Assembly: GCF_030315685.1 (NCBI RefSeq)
Contig: NZ_JASXSI010000001.1
Coordinates: 248,001 to 312,000, forward strand
Origin: Gordonia sp. ABSL11-1
GTDB taxonomy: Bacteria > Actinomycetota > Actinomycetes > Mycobacteriales > Mycobacteriaceae
Direction: 5' to 3'
Length of the DNA stretch: 64,000 bases
The stretch's first letter is position 1. Each line of letters starts with the position of its first letter. A program made the translations under genes and the position numbers. The notes beneath the pieces are model-generated. The model did not search any database. It worked only from the letters and a program-made list of their open reading frames with translations, and was not told the origin of the DNA. This document shows positions 9,358-19,297 of this stretch, one piece after another.

Positions 9358-10518
9358 GTGGCACGTGACTACTACGGCATCCTGGGCGTGGACAAAGGCG
9401 CCAGCGACCAGGAGATCAAGCGCGCCTACCGCAAGAAGGCACGCGAACTCCACCCGGACGTCAACCCGGGTGAGGAGGAGCGCTTCAAGGAGGTCAGCGC
9501 CGCGTACGAGGTGTTGACCGACCCCGAGAAGCGTCGCATCGTCGATGCCGGCGGTGACCCGCTGGCCGGTGCCGGTGCCGGAGGGTTCGGCGGTGGCTTC
9601 GGCAGCGGTGGTCTCGGCGACGTATTCGAGGCGTTCTTCGGTTCCGGCGGTGGTTTCGGTGGGGGTGGCTTCGGCTCGGGCCGCGGACCGCGGGGTCGCG
9701 TGCAGCCGGGCGAGCCCGCGCTCGTCGCCGTCGATCTCGATCTCGAAGAGTGCGCGTCCGGGGTCAACAAGGAGATCACGGTCGACACGGCGATCCTCTG
9801 CGACCTGTGCAAGGGCGCAGGTACCCACAACAATTCGACACCGACCACCTGCGACACCTGCAAGGGTGCCGGCGAGATCCAGGCCGTGCAGCGCTCGTTC
9901 CTCGGCCAGGTGATGACCGTCCGCGAATGTCCCACCTGCCACGGCGTCGGTGAGGTCATCCCGGACCCGTGCCGCAAGTGCGGTGGCGACGGCCGGGTGC
10001 GGTCGCGGCGCACCATGACCGTGAAGATCCCCGCCGGCATCGAGAGCGGCATGCGCGTCCGGCTCTCCGGTCAGGGTGAGGTCGGTCCCGGCGGCGGTCC
10101 GGCCGGCGACCTGTACGTCGAGGTCGGCGAACGCGCCCACGAGGTCTTCGTCCGTGACAAGGACGATCTGCACTGCACGATCCGCGTGCCCATCGTCGAC
10201 GCCGCGCTCGGCGGTGAGATCGACGTCGACACCATCCTCGGCGGGACCGCACGCGTATCCTTCGCCGCGGGCACCCAGCCCGGACAGGTGGTCAAGGTGC
10301 GGGGCCAGGGTATGCCGCATCTCAACACCGGCGTCCGCGGCACGCTGCATGCTCATCTCGACGTCGTGGTCCCGACCCGACTCGATTCGGCGCAGACCGA
10401 GGCGCTCAACCGATTCCGCGCGGCCTCCGACGATCATGTCGAGGTCGTCACGTCGTCGGCGAGCAGCGCCTCGAGCGGCTTGTTCTCCCGACTGCGCAAC
10501 GCGTTCGCCGGACGCTGA
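9358..10518 (+). CDS. dnaJ: Chaperone DnaJ (DnaJ2 type)
   Basis: 386 aa with full type I architecture. It has a J domain with HPD (ELHPDVNP, residues ~30-37), a Gly/Phe-rich linker (~75-120), four CxxCxGxG zinc repeats ([32 protein letters not shown]) and C-terminal substrate-binding domains. It stimulates DnaK ATPase and binds unfolded proteins. The start is GTG 9358, opening [15 protein letters not shown]. Its position just after hrcA fits the second dnaJ of actinobacteria, not the one in the dnaK operon. Confidence 0.96.
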   Translation: MARDYYGILGVDKGASDQEIKRAYRKKARELHPDVNPGEEERFKEVSAAYEVLTDPEKRRIVDAGGDPLAGAGAGGFGGGFGSGGLGDVFEAFFGSGGGFGGGGFGSGRGPRGRVQPGEPALVAVDLDLEECASGVNKEITVDTAILCDLCKGAGTHNNSTPTTCDTCKGAGEIQAVQRSFLGQVMTVRECPTCHGVGEVIPDPCRKCGGDGRVRSRRTMTVKIPAGIESGMRVRLSGQGEVGPGGGPAGDLYVEVGERAHEVFVRDKDDLHCTIRVPIVDAALGGEIDVDTILGGTARVSFAAGTQPGQVVKVRGQGMPHLNTGVRGTLHAHLDVVVPTRLDSAQTEALNRFRAASDDHVEVVTSSASSASSGLFSRLRNAFAGR

Positions 10519-10536
10519 CGAGGGCGGGGCGCCGAC

Positions 10537-11289
10537 GTGAGTCCACCCCTGTTCTGGGTCGATGCGGTGCCCCGTCTCGGCGCCGACGTCACCCTCTCCG
10601 GTGCGGAGGGGCGCCATGCCGTCACCGTCACGCGAATCGCTGCCGGTGAAGAACTGGTCGTCGGGGACGGTCGCGGCTCCACGGCGCGCTGTGAGGTCGC
10701 CGCGATCACCGCGAAGGACACCCTGATCGCCCGCGCGCACACCTATGCCTATGTCGATCGCCCGCGGCCCACGGTGACGGTAGTGCAGGCGCTGCCGAAG
10801 GGGGAGCGGTCCGAACTGGCGGTCGACCTCGCGACCGAGGCCGGCGCGGATCGGATCATCCCCTGGCAGGCGGCGCGCTGCGTGGCGCGGTGGACCGGCA
10901 AGGTCGACAAGGGTCTCGCCAAGTGGGCATCGGCCGCGTCTGCCGCGGCCAAACAGAGTCGACGCCCCTGGATTCCCGACATCGGCCCGCTGGCCTCGAC
11001 CACCGATGTCCGGGCCTTGAGCTCGGACGTGATCGCGGGCGGCGGCATCGTCGCCGTCCTCCACGAACACGGCGCCGTCGGCCTCCGCGATCTCGGGGTG
11101 GCCGACGTCGGCGAGATCGTTCTGGTGATCGGTCCCGAAGGAGGTCTCGACGACACCGAGATCGCCGACCTCACGGCGTTGGGCGCGACGTCGGTGATCC
11201 TCGGTCCGCAGGTGCTCCGTACGTCGACGGCGGCCGCCGTCGCGCTGGGCGCCCTCGGGGTGCTGACCGACCGTTGGTCCACGACATGA
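10537..11289 (+). CDS. rsmE: 16S rRNA (uracil(1498)-N(3))-methyltransferase RsmE
   Basis: 250 aa. An N-terminal PUA-like domain (GAEGRHAVTVTRIAAGEELV) precedes a SPOUT methyltransferase domain with the knot signatures LVIGPEGGLDDTEI and LGPQVLRTSTAAAVAL. It methylates U1498 of 16S rRNA using SAM. Start GTG 10537; it lies 18 bases after dnaJ and is probably co-transcribed with it. Confidence 0.94.
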   Translation: MSPPLFWVDAVPRLGADVTLSGAEGRHAVTVTRIAAGEELVVGDGRGSTARCEVAAITAKDTLIARAHTYAYVDRPRPTVTVVQALPKGERSELAVDLATEAGADRIIPWQAARCVARWTGKVDKGLAKWASAASAAAKQSRRPWIPDIGPLASTTDVRALSSDVIAGGGIVAVLHEHGAVGLRDLGVADVGEIVLVIGPEGGLDDTEIADLTALGATSVILGPQVLRTSTAAAVALGALGVLTDRWSTT

Positions 11290-11299
11290 CCTGGGAGTT

Positions 11300-12082
11300 G
11301 TGATGAGGAAGTGTGCGGCGCACCGCACCAAGATCGAATATGGCTCTGCGCCATCGCAATTCGGTCACGTCTACTATCCCGTCGACGGTGTCGGACCGGA
11401 CGCCGTCGTGCGGCCGGTGGTCCTCGTCCACGGCGGGTACTGGACCACCGAATTCGGCCTCACCATCGAGACCGCGATCGCCCGGCTGTGCGCCGAACGC
11501 GGAGCCGTGGTGTGGAACGTCGAGTACCGGCGCGTGGGTGAACCCGGTGGCGGCTGGCCGACGACCGGTCGTGACGTCGTCGCGGCCATCCGCGCCCTCG
11601 ACGGTACGGTTCCGGCCGCACTGCCCGCCGAGATCAACCAACGGGTGGACTGGGGCTCGGTCGCCGTCGTCGGACATTCGGCGGGCGGCCAGCTCGCGGT
11701 GTGGTCGGTCTCGCAACTGCGGGCACGGACCGATACGTGTGCGATCACAACGGTGATCGCACAGTCGGCCGCCCTGGACCTCGAGGCGGGCGCCGACCGC
11801 CCGTCGATCCGCGGACTGATGGGCCGGCCCGCCGACGAGATCGGCCACCGCTACCGCGACGCGTCGCCGCTGTGCCAGGAGCCGTTCGACGCGCACGTCA
11901 TCGCACTGCACGCCGAGGACGATATCGCCATCCCGGTCGAGTCGAGCCGTCGCTACGTCGACGCGGTGACGGCGCGCGGGCAGTCCGCAGAACTGATCGT
12001 CGTACCGGGTGAGGGGCATGACGCCTTCGTCGATCCGCGCAGCGCGTCGACGCGACAGACCGTGCGGCTGCTCGGTCTGTGA
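11300..12082 (+). CDS. Alpha/beta hydrolase, kynurenine formamidase-like
   Basis: 260 aa. The HGGYW oxyanion motif near residue 45 and the nucleophile elbow GHSAGGQLA are visible. A likely acid in HAEDDIAIPVESS and a catalytic His in GEGHDAFVD complete an alpha/beta-hydrolase triad. HGGxW is typical of arylformamidase-like esterases, but no tryptophan-degradation genes are nearby, so the substrate is unknown. It starts 10 bases after rsmE and belongs to the same transcription unit leading into phoH. Confidence 0.75.
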   Translation: MMRKCAAHRTKIEYGSAPSQFGHVYYPVDGVGPDAVVRPVVLVHGGYWTTEFGLTIETAIARLCAERGAVVWNVEYRRVGEPGGGWPTTGRDVVAAIRALDGTVPAALPAEINQRVDWGSVAVVGHSAGGQLAVWSVSQLRARTDTCAITTVIAQSAALDLEAGADRPSIRGLMGRPADEIGHRYRDASPLCQEPFDAHVIALHAEDDIAIPVESSRRYVDAVTARGQSAELIVVPGEGHDAFVDPRSASTRQTVRLLGL

Positions 12083-12223
12083 TGCGTCTCGGGTTCCGAG
12101 CCGGGAACGGCATGCCCGGACCCGGGAATATTGCCTGGGAGATGCGCGGTTCGATCGCGTTAGACTGGCTGCATCCCGGCGACAAGAATGCGTCGAGAAG
12201 ACCCCTGAGGAGTGATTTCATAC

Positions 12224-14386
12224 GTGAGTGACGACAACCCCGACGTGAGCACGCCGACGAGCCGAACTCCTGCGGGCCGATCTGTCACCTCCAACGTGGA
12301 AATCTCTCCCGAGGTGGTCTTCGGTCTGCTCGGCACCAGCGACGTCAATCTGCGCACTCTCGAACAGTTGCTTCCCGCCGACATCCATGTCCGTGGCAAC
12401 CAGGTCACCCTCACCGGTGTGCCGGCCGACGTCGCCGCGTCCGAGCGGGTCATCGCCGAACTCGTCGATCTGGTGGGTCGCGGTACGCCGCTGACCCCCG
12501 ATCTCGTGCGACACAGCGTCTCGATGCTGTCCGAGGGATCGGCGGAGTCGCCCGCAGACGTGCTGTCCCTCGACATCATCTCGCGGCGCGGCAAGACGAT
12601 CCGGCCGAAGACGCTCAACCAGAAGCGCTACGTCGACGCCATCGACGACAACACAATCGTCTTCGGTCTCGGACCCGCCGGCACGGGCAAGACCTACCTC
12701 GGGATGGCAAAGGCAGTGCAGGCCTTGCAGTCCAAGTCGGTCAACCGCATCATCCTCACGCGTCCGGCGGTCGAGGCCGGCGAGCGGCTCGGCTTCCTGC
12801 CCGGCACGCTGAGCGAGAAGATCGATCCGTATCTGCGGCCGCTGTACGACGCGCTGCACGACATGATGGATCCCGAGGCGATCCCGAAGCTGATGGCGGC
12901 GGGGGTCATCGAGGTCGCGCCGCTGGCATATATGCGTGGTCGGGCGCAGCCCCTGTCGACGCGCGTACTCACCCCGACCGGTTTCCGTCCGATCGGTGAC
13001 CTCGTGGAGGGCGACGAGGTGATCGGCTCGAATGGGGCCCCGACCGAGGTGCTGGGCGTGTACCCGCAGGGATTCAAGGACATCGTGCGTGTGACCGCCC
13101 AGGACGGTGCGACGACCTTGTGCTCGACCGATCATCTGTGGTCGGTCTACACACGCGGCGATCGTCGGCGTGGCAAGGGTCCTCGCGTCCTCGCCGCCAA
13201 GGAGATGATCGGAAACCTCCGAGCAGCGCACTACCACCGCTACGAGCTGCCCGTTCTCTCCGCGCCGGTGTCGTTCGACGCCCGGCCTGTGCCGTTCGAT
13301 CCATACGCCCTCGGCCTGATGCTGGGCGACGGTTGCATGGCGGGCATGACCACACCGTCGTTCACGACCGCTGACCCGGACCTTGTCGAGGCGCTGGTCG
13401 AGGCGGTCCCAGGCATCCGGGCCCGGCGGAAGTCGGATGTGGACTATGTGTTGAACCGGATCACCAGTCCGGGTGAGGTCATCACGATCGAGAACCCCGT
13501 CACGGGTGCGATGCGTGTGCTCGGCCTGTGGGGTAGCAAGTCCGCGACGAAGTTCGTGCCCCCGCGGTACCTGCAGAACTCTGCCGACGTCCGGCTGGCG
13601 GTTCTCCAGGGTCTTCTCGACACCGATGGCGGACCGGTCGATCAGGCGGGCCGCACCTGCCGTGTCCAGTACACGACGACCTCCGATCGGTTGCGCGACG
13701 ACGTGGCCTTCCTGGTCCGGTCACTCGGCGGGGTGGTCTACACACGCACTCGCGCTGCGGCCGGCCGGACGCCCTGCCACGCGAGGGGAAGAGACGTGCC
13801 CTATCGGCATGATTCGCACGTGCTCGACATCCGGCTCCCCAAGGGACTCGCCCCGTTCCGGCTCGCGCGCAAGGCAGCGAAGTACGACGCGGGCGCGCCC
13901 AAGGAGCCCAAACGCTACATCGAGAGCATCGAGGAGGCGGGCACGAAGGAGTCCGTGTGCATCCGGGTGGCCGCCGAGGACTCGCTGTACGTGACCGAGG
14001 ACTTCCTGCTGACCCACAACACGCTCAATGATGCCTTCATCATCCTCGACGAGGCGCAGAACACCACCGGCGAGCAGATGAAGATGTTCCTGACCCGGCT
14101 CGGTTTCGGGTCCAAGGTGGTCGTCACCGGTGACACCACACAGGTGGATCTGCCGGGCGGCGCGCAGAGCGGGCTCACCGCCGCGACCCGCATCCTGGAC
14201 GGCATTGACGACATCCATTTCTCGCACCTGACAAGTGCCGACGTCGTCCGACACCGCCTGGTCGCCGACATTGTCGACGCGTACGGACGTGCCGAGGAGA
14301 ACGACCGGGGCAGGTTGCGTGATGCCGACCGGCTGCCGGGCAACCGTGCGTCCCGACGCGCGGCGACCCACGGGCGTCGGTCATGA
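12224..14386 (+). CDS. phoH: PhoH-family ATPase, interrupted by an in-frame intein
   Basis: 720-aa precursor. The exteins join into an ordinary ~361-aa PhoH protein: an N-terminal RNA-binding-like region, Walker [12 protein letters not shown], then Walker [12 protein letters not shown] and [10 protein letters not shown]. The PhoH family is a predicted RNA helicase/NTPase group linked to ribosome quality control, and it pairs here with the rRNA endonuclease gene ybeY. A 359-residue intein (precursor residues 241-599) separates YMRGR from [13 protein letters not shown], between Walker A and B, so PhoH activity needs protein splicing. GTG 12224 was chosen with AGGAG 11 bases upstream; the earlier GTG at 12212 overlaps that site. 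Confidence 0.93.
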   Translation: MSDDNPDVSTPTSRTPAGRSVTSNVEISPEVVFGLLGTSDVNLRTLEQLLPADIHVRGNQVTLTGVPADVAASERVIAELVDLVGRGTPLTPDLVRHSVSMLSEGSAESPADVLSLDIISRRGKTIRPKTLNQKRYVDAIDDNTIVFGLGPAGTGKTYLGMAKAVQALQSKSVNRIILTRPAVEAGERLGFLPGTLSEKIDPYLRPLYDALHDMMDPEAIPKLMAAGVIEVAPLAYMRGRAQPLSTRVLTPTGFRPIGDLVEGDEVIGSNGAPTEVLGVYPQGFKDIVRVTAQDGATTLCSTDHLWSVYTRGDRRRGKGPRVLAAKEMIGNLRAAHYHRYELPVLSAPVSFDARPVPFDPYALGLMLGDGCMAGMTTPSFTTADPDLVEALVEAVPGIRARRKSDVDYVLNRITSPGEVITIENPVTGAMRVLGLWGSKSATKFVPPRYLQNSADVRLAVLQGLLDTDGGPVDQAGRTCRVQYTTTSDRLRDDVAFLVRSLGGVVYTRTRAAAGRTPCHARGRDVPYRHDSHVLDIRLPKGLAPFRLARKAAKYDAGAPKEPKRYIESIEEAGTKESVCIRVAAEDSLYVTEDFLLTHNTLNDAFIILDEAQNTTGEQMKMFLTRLGFGSKVVVTGDTTQVDLPGGAQSGLTAATRILDGIDDIHFSHLTSADVVRHRLVADIVDAYGRAEENDRGRLRDADRLPGNRASRRAATHGRRS
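12944..14020 (+). mobile_element. Intein in PhoH with class 3 splicing residues and a LAGLIDADG endonuclease
   Basis: 359 residues in frame within phoH. The first residue is Ala, not Cys/Ser, and the end is Thr-His-Asn followed by extein Thr. Block B has Trp in DHLW (intein W66), block F has Cys in VCIRV (C339), and block G has Thr before His-Asn (T357-H358-N359). This is the W-C-T triplet that defines class 3 inteins, where Cys in block F begins splicing instead of residue 1. Two LAGLIDADG-type motifs, LGLMLGDGC (~125-133) and LLDTDGG (~224-231), keep their acidic residues, so the homing endonuclease may be active. Confidence 0.9.
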
Positions 14387-14949
14387 GCATCGAGCTGGCG
14401 AACGAATCCGGGGTCGAGGTCCCCGACGACCTGATCATCGCCGCGGCGCGGTTCGCGATCGTGGCGATGGACGTGAATCCGGCGGCCGAGTTGTCGGTGC
14501 TCCTCGTCGACGAGGACGCGATGGCCGACATGCACATGCAGTGGATGGATCTGCCCGGACCGACGGACGTGATGAGCTTCCCGATGGACGAGTTGGTCCC
14601 GGGAGGTCGTCCGGATGCGGCCGAGCCGGGTCCGGCGATCCTCGGTGACATCGTGCTCTGTCCGGAGTTCGCGGCACAGCAGGCGAAGTCGGCGCGCCGT
14701 TCGTTCGAGCACGAGTTGTCGATGCTGACCATCCACGGTGTCTTGCATCTCCTCGGCTACGACCACGCCGAGCCGGAGGAGGAGAAGGAGATGTTCGGGC
14801 TGCAGAACCGGATCCTCGAGGACTTCTACGCCGAACGTCATCGACTGGCACAGAATCGCCGTCAGTCGGATCGGGACACCAAGCTGTTGACCAACATCGG
14901 TTTCGCCGAGACCGCTCTGCCCGAGAACGCCGCGCGCGAGGAGGAGTGA
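14383..14949 (+). CDS. ybeY: Endoribonuclease YbeY
   Basis: 188 aa. The zinc-binding [11 protein letters not shown] motif (His3) and the upstream [10 protein letters not shown] segment identify YbeY, which acts in 16S rRNA 3'-end maturation and ribosome quality control. It overlaps phoH by ATGA (14383-14386), a conserved pairing. The C-terminal ~45 residues after the motif are longer than in E. coli and rich in charged residues. Confidence 0.95.
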   Translation: MSIELANESGVEVPDDLIIAAARFAIVAMDVNPAAELSVLLVDEDAMADMHMQWMDLPGPTDVMSFPMDELVPGGRPDAAEPGPAILGDIVLCPEFAAQQAKSARRSFEHELSMLTIHGVLHLLGYDHAEPEEEKEMFGLQNRILEDFYAERHRLAQNRRQSDRDTKLLTNIGFAETALPENAAREEE

Positions 14950-14951
14950 GG

Positions 14952-16379
14952 GTGCCCGACGACGTCTGGTTCGTCGTGGCCGCACTGCTCCTGGTGCCGC
15001 TGGGCGGGATCTTCGCCGCCATCGACGCCGCCTTGTCGACCGTGTCCATCGCACGGGTCGAGGACATGGTCAAAGAGCAGCGTGCGGGCGCGATCCGGTT
15101 GGCCTCCGTGTTGCAGGGACGCGGTACCTATGTGGGTCTGGCCGTGTTGTTGCGGGTGACGTGTGAGACGGCCTCGGTGGCCCTCATCGCGCTGGTCCTC
15201 ACCGATTCGCTCGGCGTGGGGTGGGGTCTGTTCACCACCATCGTCGGGATGGCGGTCGTGTCGTATGTGGCCGTCGGCGTCGGGCCGCGCACCCTCGGAC
15301 GGCAGCACGCCTACACGATCGCGTTGTCCTCGGCGATCGTCGTGCAGGCAATCGGCCTGCTGCTCAAGCCGGTCACGCGATTGCTCATCCTGGTGGGCAA
15401 CGCCGTGACCCCGGGCAAGGGGTATCGCAACGGTCCGTTCGCGACCGAGGTCGAACTGCGCGAGGTCGTCGATCTCGCAGAGGCCAGCGGCGTCGTCGCC
15501 GCCGATGAGCGGCGGATGATCCAGTCGGTGTTCGATCTCGGTGACACGAACGCGCGCGAGGTGATGGTGCCGCGTCCCGAGATGATCTGGATCGAGCGCG
15601 ACAAGACGGCCGCCCAGGCGATGAACCTGGCCGTGCGTTCGGGACATTCGCGGATTCCGGTGATCGGAGAGAACCCCGACGACATCGTCGGCGTCGTCTA
15701 CCTCAAGGACCTCGTCGCCGGTAGCGCGCAGCAGCTCTCCGGGCGTGTCGACGACGTGATGCGAGACGCCCAGTTCATCCCCGACTCCAAGCCCCTGGAC
15801 AAGGTGCTCGCCGACATGCAGCGCACGCGTAACCACATGGCGCTGCTCGTGGACGAGTACGGCGGCATCGCCGGACTGGTCACCATCGAGGACGTGCTGG
15901 AGGAGATCGTCGGCGAGATCACCGACGAGTACGACACGGACGAGGTCGCCCCGATCGAGGATCTCGGCGACGGCTCCTACCGGGTGTCGGCGCGACTGCC
16001 CGTCGAGGACCTCGGCGAACTCTTCGGCCTGGACATCGATGACGACGAGGTCGAGACGGTGGGCGGTCTCATCGGTCTCGAACTCGGTCGTGTGCCGTTG
16101 CCGGGAGCGCGGGTCGAGTCCGATGGTCTGCTGTTGATCGCCGAGGGCGGACCGAACCGCCGGGGTCGTCAGCGCATCATCACCGTGTTGGCCAGTCGTA
16201 TCGACGAACCCGAGACCGACGCCACGCCCGACGACGACCGTGACGACACGGACAGCGACATGGCCGTCGACGATCGCCCCGAGACGCCCAACGGTACGGA
16301 ATACTCCATGTCCAGCCGCGGACGTTCCTCCGACCGTTCGCGCGCCGACGACCACGACAACAGCGAGGACCGACAGTGA
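14952..16379 (+). CDS. CNNM/CorC-like membrane protein with CBS pair (hemolysin C family)
   Basis: About 475 aa. An N-terminal DUF21-type membrane domain has about four hydrophobic segments ([18 protein letters not shown], then [20 protein letters not shown] and further on). Two CBS domains (around [13 protein letters not shown] and [20 protein letters not shown]) and a CorC/HlyC transporter-associated domain follow. The last ~60 residues are Asp/Arg-rich. Such proteins are linked to Mg2+/Co2+ homeostasis, although the name hemolysin persists. Start GTG 14952 is preferred over GTG 14946, which overlaps the ybeY stop and the ribosome site. It forms a tight operon with ybeY and the next gene. 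Confidence 0.85.
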   Translation: MPDDVWFVVAALLLVPLGGIFAAIDAALSTVSIARVEDMVKEQRAGAIRLASVLQGRGTYVGLAVLLRVTCETASVALIALVLTDSLGVGWGLFTTIVGMAVVSYVAVGVGPRTLGRQHAYTIALSSAIVVQAIGLLLKPVTRLLILVGNAVTPGKGYRNGPFATEVELREVVDLAEASGVVAADERRMIQSVFDLGDTNAREVMVPRPEMIWIERDKTAAQAMNLAVRSGHSRIPVIGENPDDIVGVVYLKDLVAGSAQQLSGRVDDVMRDAQFIPDSKPLDKVLADMQRTRNHMALLVDEYGGIAGLVTIEDVLEEIVGEITDEYDTDEVAPIEDLGDGSYRVSARLPVEDLGELFGLDIDDDEVETVGGLIGLELGRVPLPGARVESDGLLLIAEGGPNRRGRQRIITVLASRIDEPETDATPDDDRDDTDSDMAVDDRPETPNGTEYSMSSRGRSSDRSRADDHDNSEDRQ

Positions 16380-16735
16380 CCCCATCCCCGAGCGGACAGC
16401 CCGACCTGTCCGACGAGGACCAGAAGCTCGTCGTACTGGCCCGAGGTGCCCTCGCCCGCGCCGAGACGCCGTCGGCGGCGGCCGTCCGCGACGGTGACGG
16501 CCGTACCTATGCCGGCGCACCGGTGACGACGTCGACGCTCACGCTCTCCGGTCTACAGGTCGCGGTTGCGACGGCCCTCTCGAGCGGGGCGCAGGCCTTC
16601 GAGGCCGCCGTGCTGGTGAACGGCGACGCCGACGACCCCGGGATGGCCACCCTGGCCGAGATCACGCCGTCCGCCTACGCGGTGGTGACCGATCTGTCGG
16701 GCACGCCCACCGGCCGCACGGACGGCCGAGGATGA
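16376..16735 (+). CDS. Cytidine deaminase-like protein lacking zinc-site residues
   Basis: 119 aa. The pattern [41 protein letters not shown] and AVLVNGD follows the fold of small cytidine deaminases. However, the CAE and PCxxC zinc/catalytic motifs are missing, replaced by SGLQ and no cysteines at all. It is therefore probably not a deaminase. A similar protein sits between the CBS-domain gene and era in mycobacteria. ATGA-type overlaps tie it to both neighbours. Function unknown. Confidence 0.6.
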   Translation: MTPSPSGQPDLSDEDQKLVVLARGALARAETPSAAAVRDGDGRTYAGAPVTTSTLTLSGLQVAVATALSSGAQAFEAAVLVNGDADDPGMATLAEITPSAYAVVTDLSGTPTGRTDGRG

Positions 16736-17709
16736 CCGAGTTCCGGTCCGGCTTCGTCTGTTTCGTCGGCAGGCCCAACACAGGCAAGTCGACGTTGACC
16801 AACGCATTGGTCGGCGAGAAGATCGCCATCACCTCCAACCGTCCCCAGACCACTCGACACACGATCCGCGGGATCGTGAATCGTGATGACGCGCAGCTGA
16901 TCCTGGTCGACACGCCCGGACTCCACCGCCCGCGTACGCTTCTCGGGCAACGCCTCAACGATCTGGTCCGCGACACCTACTCCGAGGTCGACGTCATCTG
17001 CGTCTGCGTGCCCGCCGACGAGTCCATCGGCCCGGGGGACCGGTGGATCGTCTCGCAGGTGCGTCAGATGGCCCCCCGCACCACGATTCTCGGCGTCGTC
17101 ACCAAGATCGACCGGGTGACCCGCGACAAGGTGGCCTCGCAGCTGGTGGCGCTCTCCGAATTGCTCGGACCGACGTCGGAAGTCGTTCCCGTGTCCGCGA
17201 AGTCGGGCAAGCAGCTCGACGTCCTCACCGACGTGCTGGTCGGTCTCATGGAACCCGGCCCCGCGTTCTACCCTGACGGCGAGCTCACCGACGAGCCCGA
17301 AGAGGTCCTGATGGCGGAGTTCATCCGCGAGGCGGCCCTCGAAGGCGTCCGCGATGAGCTGCCGCACTCGCTGGCGGTGGTGATCGAGGAGATCATCCCG
17401 CGCGGCGATCCCGACGGCGACCACAACACCGTTACCCGGGCCGACACCGACCACGACGACGCCGGACACGACCAGGAGTCCACCGCCGGCCCGAGGATGA
17501 TCGATGTGCACGCGCTCCTCTACGTCGAGCGGGACAGCCAGAAAGGGATCATCATCGGCCATCGAGGTGCCCGCCTCAAGGAGGTCGGGACCGTCGCGCG
17601 CGCGCAGATCGAGAAGCTGCTCGGCACGAAGGTGTACCTCGATCTCCACGTGAAGGTCGCCAAGGACTGGCAGCGCGATCCGAAACAGTTGGGACGCATG
17701 GGCTTCTAG
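16732..17709 (+). CDS. era: GTPase Era
   Basis: 325 aa. The G motifs are GRPNTGKST (G1), DTPGLHRPR (G3) and TKID (G4); the C-terminal KH domain ends with GIIIGHRGARLKEVG and WQRDPKQLGRMGF. Era binds the 3' end of 16S rRNA and assists 30S assembly, in keeping with nearby ybeY, phoH and rsmE. An acidic, His/Asp-rich insertion of about 30 residues (around NTVTRADTDHDDAGHDQEST) interrupts the start of the KH domain between VVIEEI and VHALLYVERD and is not part of the usual fold. Confidence 0.96.
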   Translation: MTEFRSGFVCFVGRPNTGKSTLTNALVGEKIAITSNRPQTTRHTIRGIVNRDDAQLILVDTPGLHRPRTLLGQRLNDLVRDTYSEVDVICVCVPADESIGPGDRWIVSQVRQMAPRTTILGVVTKIDRVTRDKVASQLVALSELLGPTSEVVPVSAKSGKQLDVLTDVLVGLMEPGPAFYPDGELTDEPEEVLMAEFIREAALEGVRDELPHSLAVVIEEIIPRGDPDGDHNTVTRADTDHDDAGHDQESTAGPRMIDVHALLYVERDSQKGIIIGHRGARLKEVGTVARAQIEKLLGTKVYLDLHVKVAKDWQRDPKQLGRMGF

Positions 17710-17746
17710 AAGAGCGGAGTCGGTCGGCGATCGAGGGGAGAGCGAG

Positions 17747-19264
17747 ATGGGCAGACACGAGAACTCCGACGACGGCGACGCCGCGGTCGAGCAGGTGGGT
17801 CAGGGCATGCACTCGACGCCCGCTCACGATGCCGAGGCGGGCACGACGATCGCCGGCGTGTTGCGCTCACCGCGCTTCTGGCTGGCACCGCTGATCCTGG
17901 TCGTCGTCATCATGTCGCTGATGGCCGCGCTGTACATGGGCGCCGTCGCCGATCCGCAGAAGAACCTGCACGATTTCCCGATCGCTCTGGTGAACGAGGA
18001 TCGTGGCGGTGAGGTCGACAACCCGGACGGTGGCACGACGAAACAGAACTTCGGTGATCAGGTCGCCGACGCGATGGTGCCGACGGCGGCGAAGAGTGGC
18101 ATCGCCCTGCATCGCACCGACCGCGTCACCGCCCTCAACGACCTGAACTCGGGTAAGGCCTACGGGGTCGTCGTGATCGGCCCCAACTTCACCAACCGCG
18201 CGGTGAGCCTCGGTCGGGCGGCGGTTCTCCAGGCCAAACCGGACCCGATGGCGATCGACGTGTTCATCAACCGCGGTTCCGGGACCTTCGCGTCCGCGGT
18301 CACGACGACCTTCGCCGACGAGTTGTCGACGCAGGTCAACGCGCAGGTGGGAGAACGTCTGACGGCCACCGTCCGGCAATCGCTGGTCCGGGCGGACGTC
18401 CCGTTCAGTGGCGCTGCGCAACTGGCGTTGTCGAATCCGGTCGACGTGAAGGTCGTCGAGCCCACTCCGCTGCCCGACGGCTCCGGAAACGGGTTGTCGG
18501 CGTTCTACTACACATTGCTGCTCATCCTGGCGGGCTTCACCGGGGCGATGATGGTGAGCATCGTCGTCGACGGCATGCTCGGCCAGACACCCATCGAGTA
18601 CGGCCCGTTCTACCAACTGCGCCAACGACTCGCGATCTCCCGCTGGGGGACGCTCGCCGCGAAGTGGACGGTCATGGTGCTCGTCGCGATCGTACAGTCG
18701 GCGCTGTTCATCGGAGTGTGTACCGCGGTCGGCACGTCCCTGCCGAATGCGTTCTCGCTGTGGATGTTCTCGGTGCTCGCCATCTCGGCCGTCGGGATCT
18801 CGGCGAGCGCGATGATGGCGGTGTTCGGCAATCCCGGCCTGTTGGTCAATCTGATCTTCTTCGTGATCCTCGGTCTGCCGTCGTCGGGCGGCACCGTGCC
18901 GCTCGAGGCCTCTCCGCGCCTGTTCGCATGGATCGCGGCGGTCGAACCCATGCACGTCGTGTATCTCGGGTGCCGGGCGATCCTGTATTTCGACGCCGAC
19001 TTCGACGCCGGCCTCGGTCGATCGGTCATCCAGTGCGCGGTCGGTCTGCTCGTCGGGGCGCTGCTCGGGTGGGGCGGCACCAAGCTCTACGACCGCAAGG
19101 GGTGGCATCGCTTCCCGGGTGGGATGACATTGCCGCCACGGCTCGCCCGGATCGCCGACAGCACGGGTATGCCGACGATCACCACGCCGTCGGCGGCGCA
19201 TGTCGCCGGGATCGGGGCCGTGCGCCCCGGAGACGAGACCGAGGATCGTCACGTGTCGGGGTAG
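17747..19264 (+). CDS. YhgE/Pip-type (DUF3533) integral membrane protein
   Basis: 505 aa. One N-terminal transmembrane segment (LAPLILVVVIMSLMAALYMG, ~residues 42-61) is followed by a large extracytoplasmic domain beginning DFPIALVNEDRGG. A cluster of about five hydrophobic helices then covers the second half (FYYTLLLILAGFTGAMMVSI onward). This 1+5 topology with the early VNEDxG motif is that of YhgE/Pip and ABC-2-like membrane proteins; relatives include phage receptors and export-associated proteins. No ATPase partner is adjacent. The precise role is unknown. Confidence 0.75.
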   Translation: MGRHENSDDGDAAVEQVGQGMHSTPAHDAEAGTTIAGVLRSPRFWLAPLILVVVIMSLMAALYMGAVADPQKNLHDFPIALVNEDRGGEVDNPDGGTTKQNFGDQVADAMVPTAAKSGIALHRTDRVTALNDLNSGKAYGVVVIGPNFTNRAVSLGRAAVLQAKPDPMAIDVFINRGSGTFASAVTTTFADELSTQVNAQVGERLTATVRQSLVRADVPFSGAAQLALSNPVDVKVVEPTPLPDGSGNGLSAFYYTLLLILAGFTGAMMVSIVVDGMLGQTPIEYGPFYQLRQRLAISRWGTLAAKWTVMVLVAIVQSALFIGVCTAVGTSLPNAFSLWMFSVLAISAVGISASAMMAVFGNPGLLVNLIFFVILGLPSSGGTVPLEASPRLFAWIAAVEPMHVVYLGCRAILYFDADFDAGLGRSVIQCAVGLLVGALLGWGGTKLYDRKGWHRFPGGMTLPPRLARIADSTGMPTITTPSAAHVAGIGAVRPGDETEDRHVSG

Positions 19265-19297
19265 GCCACTGTCGGTGGGCGGTGGAACAATGACCCG

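Noticed and set aside
9202-11331. Minus-strand open frame of about 700 codons opposite dnaJ and rsmE
   Set aside because: It shadows well-identified genes and has no start context or recognisable domain.
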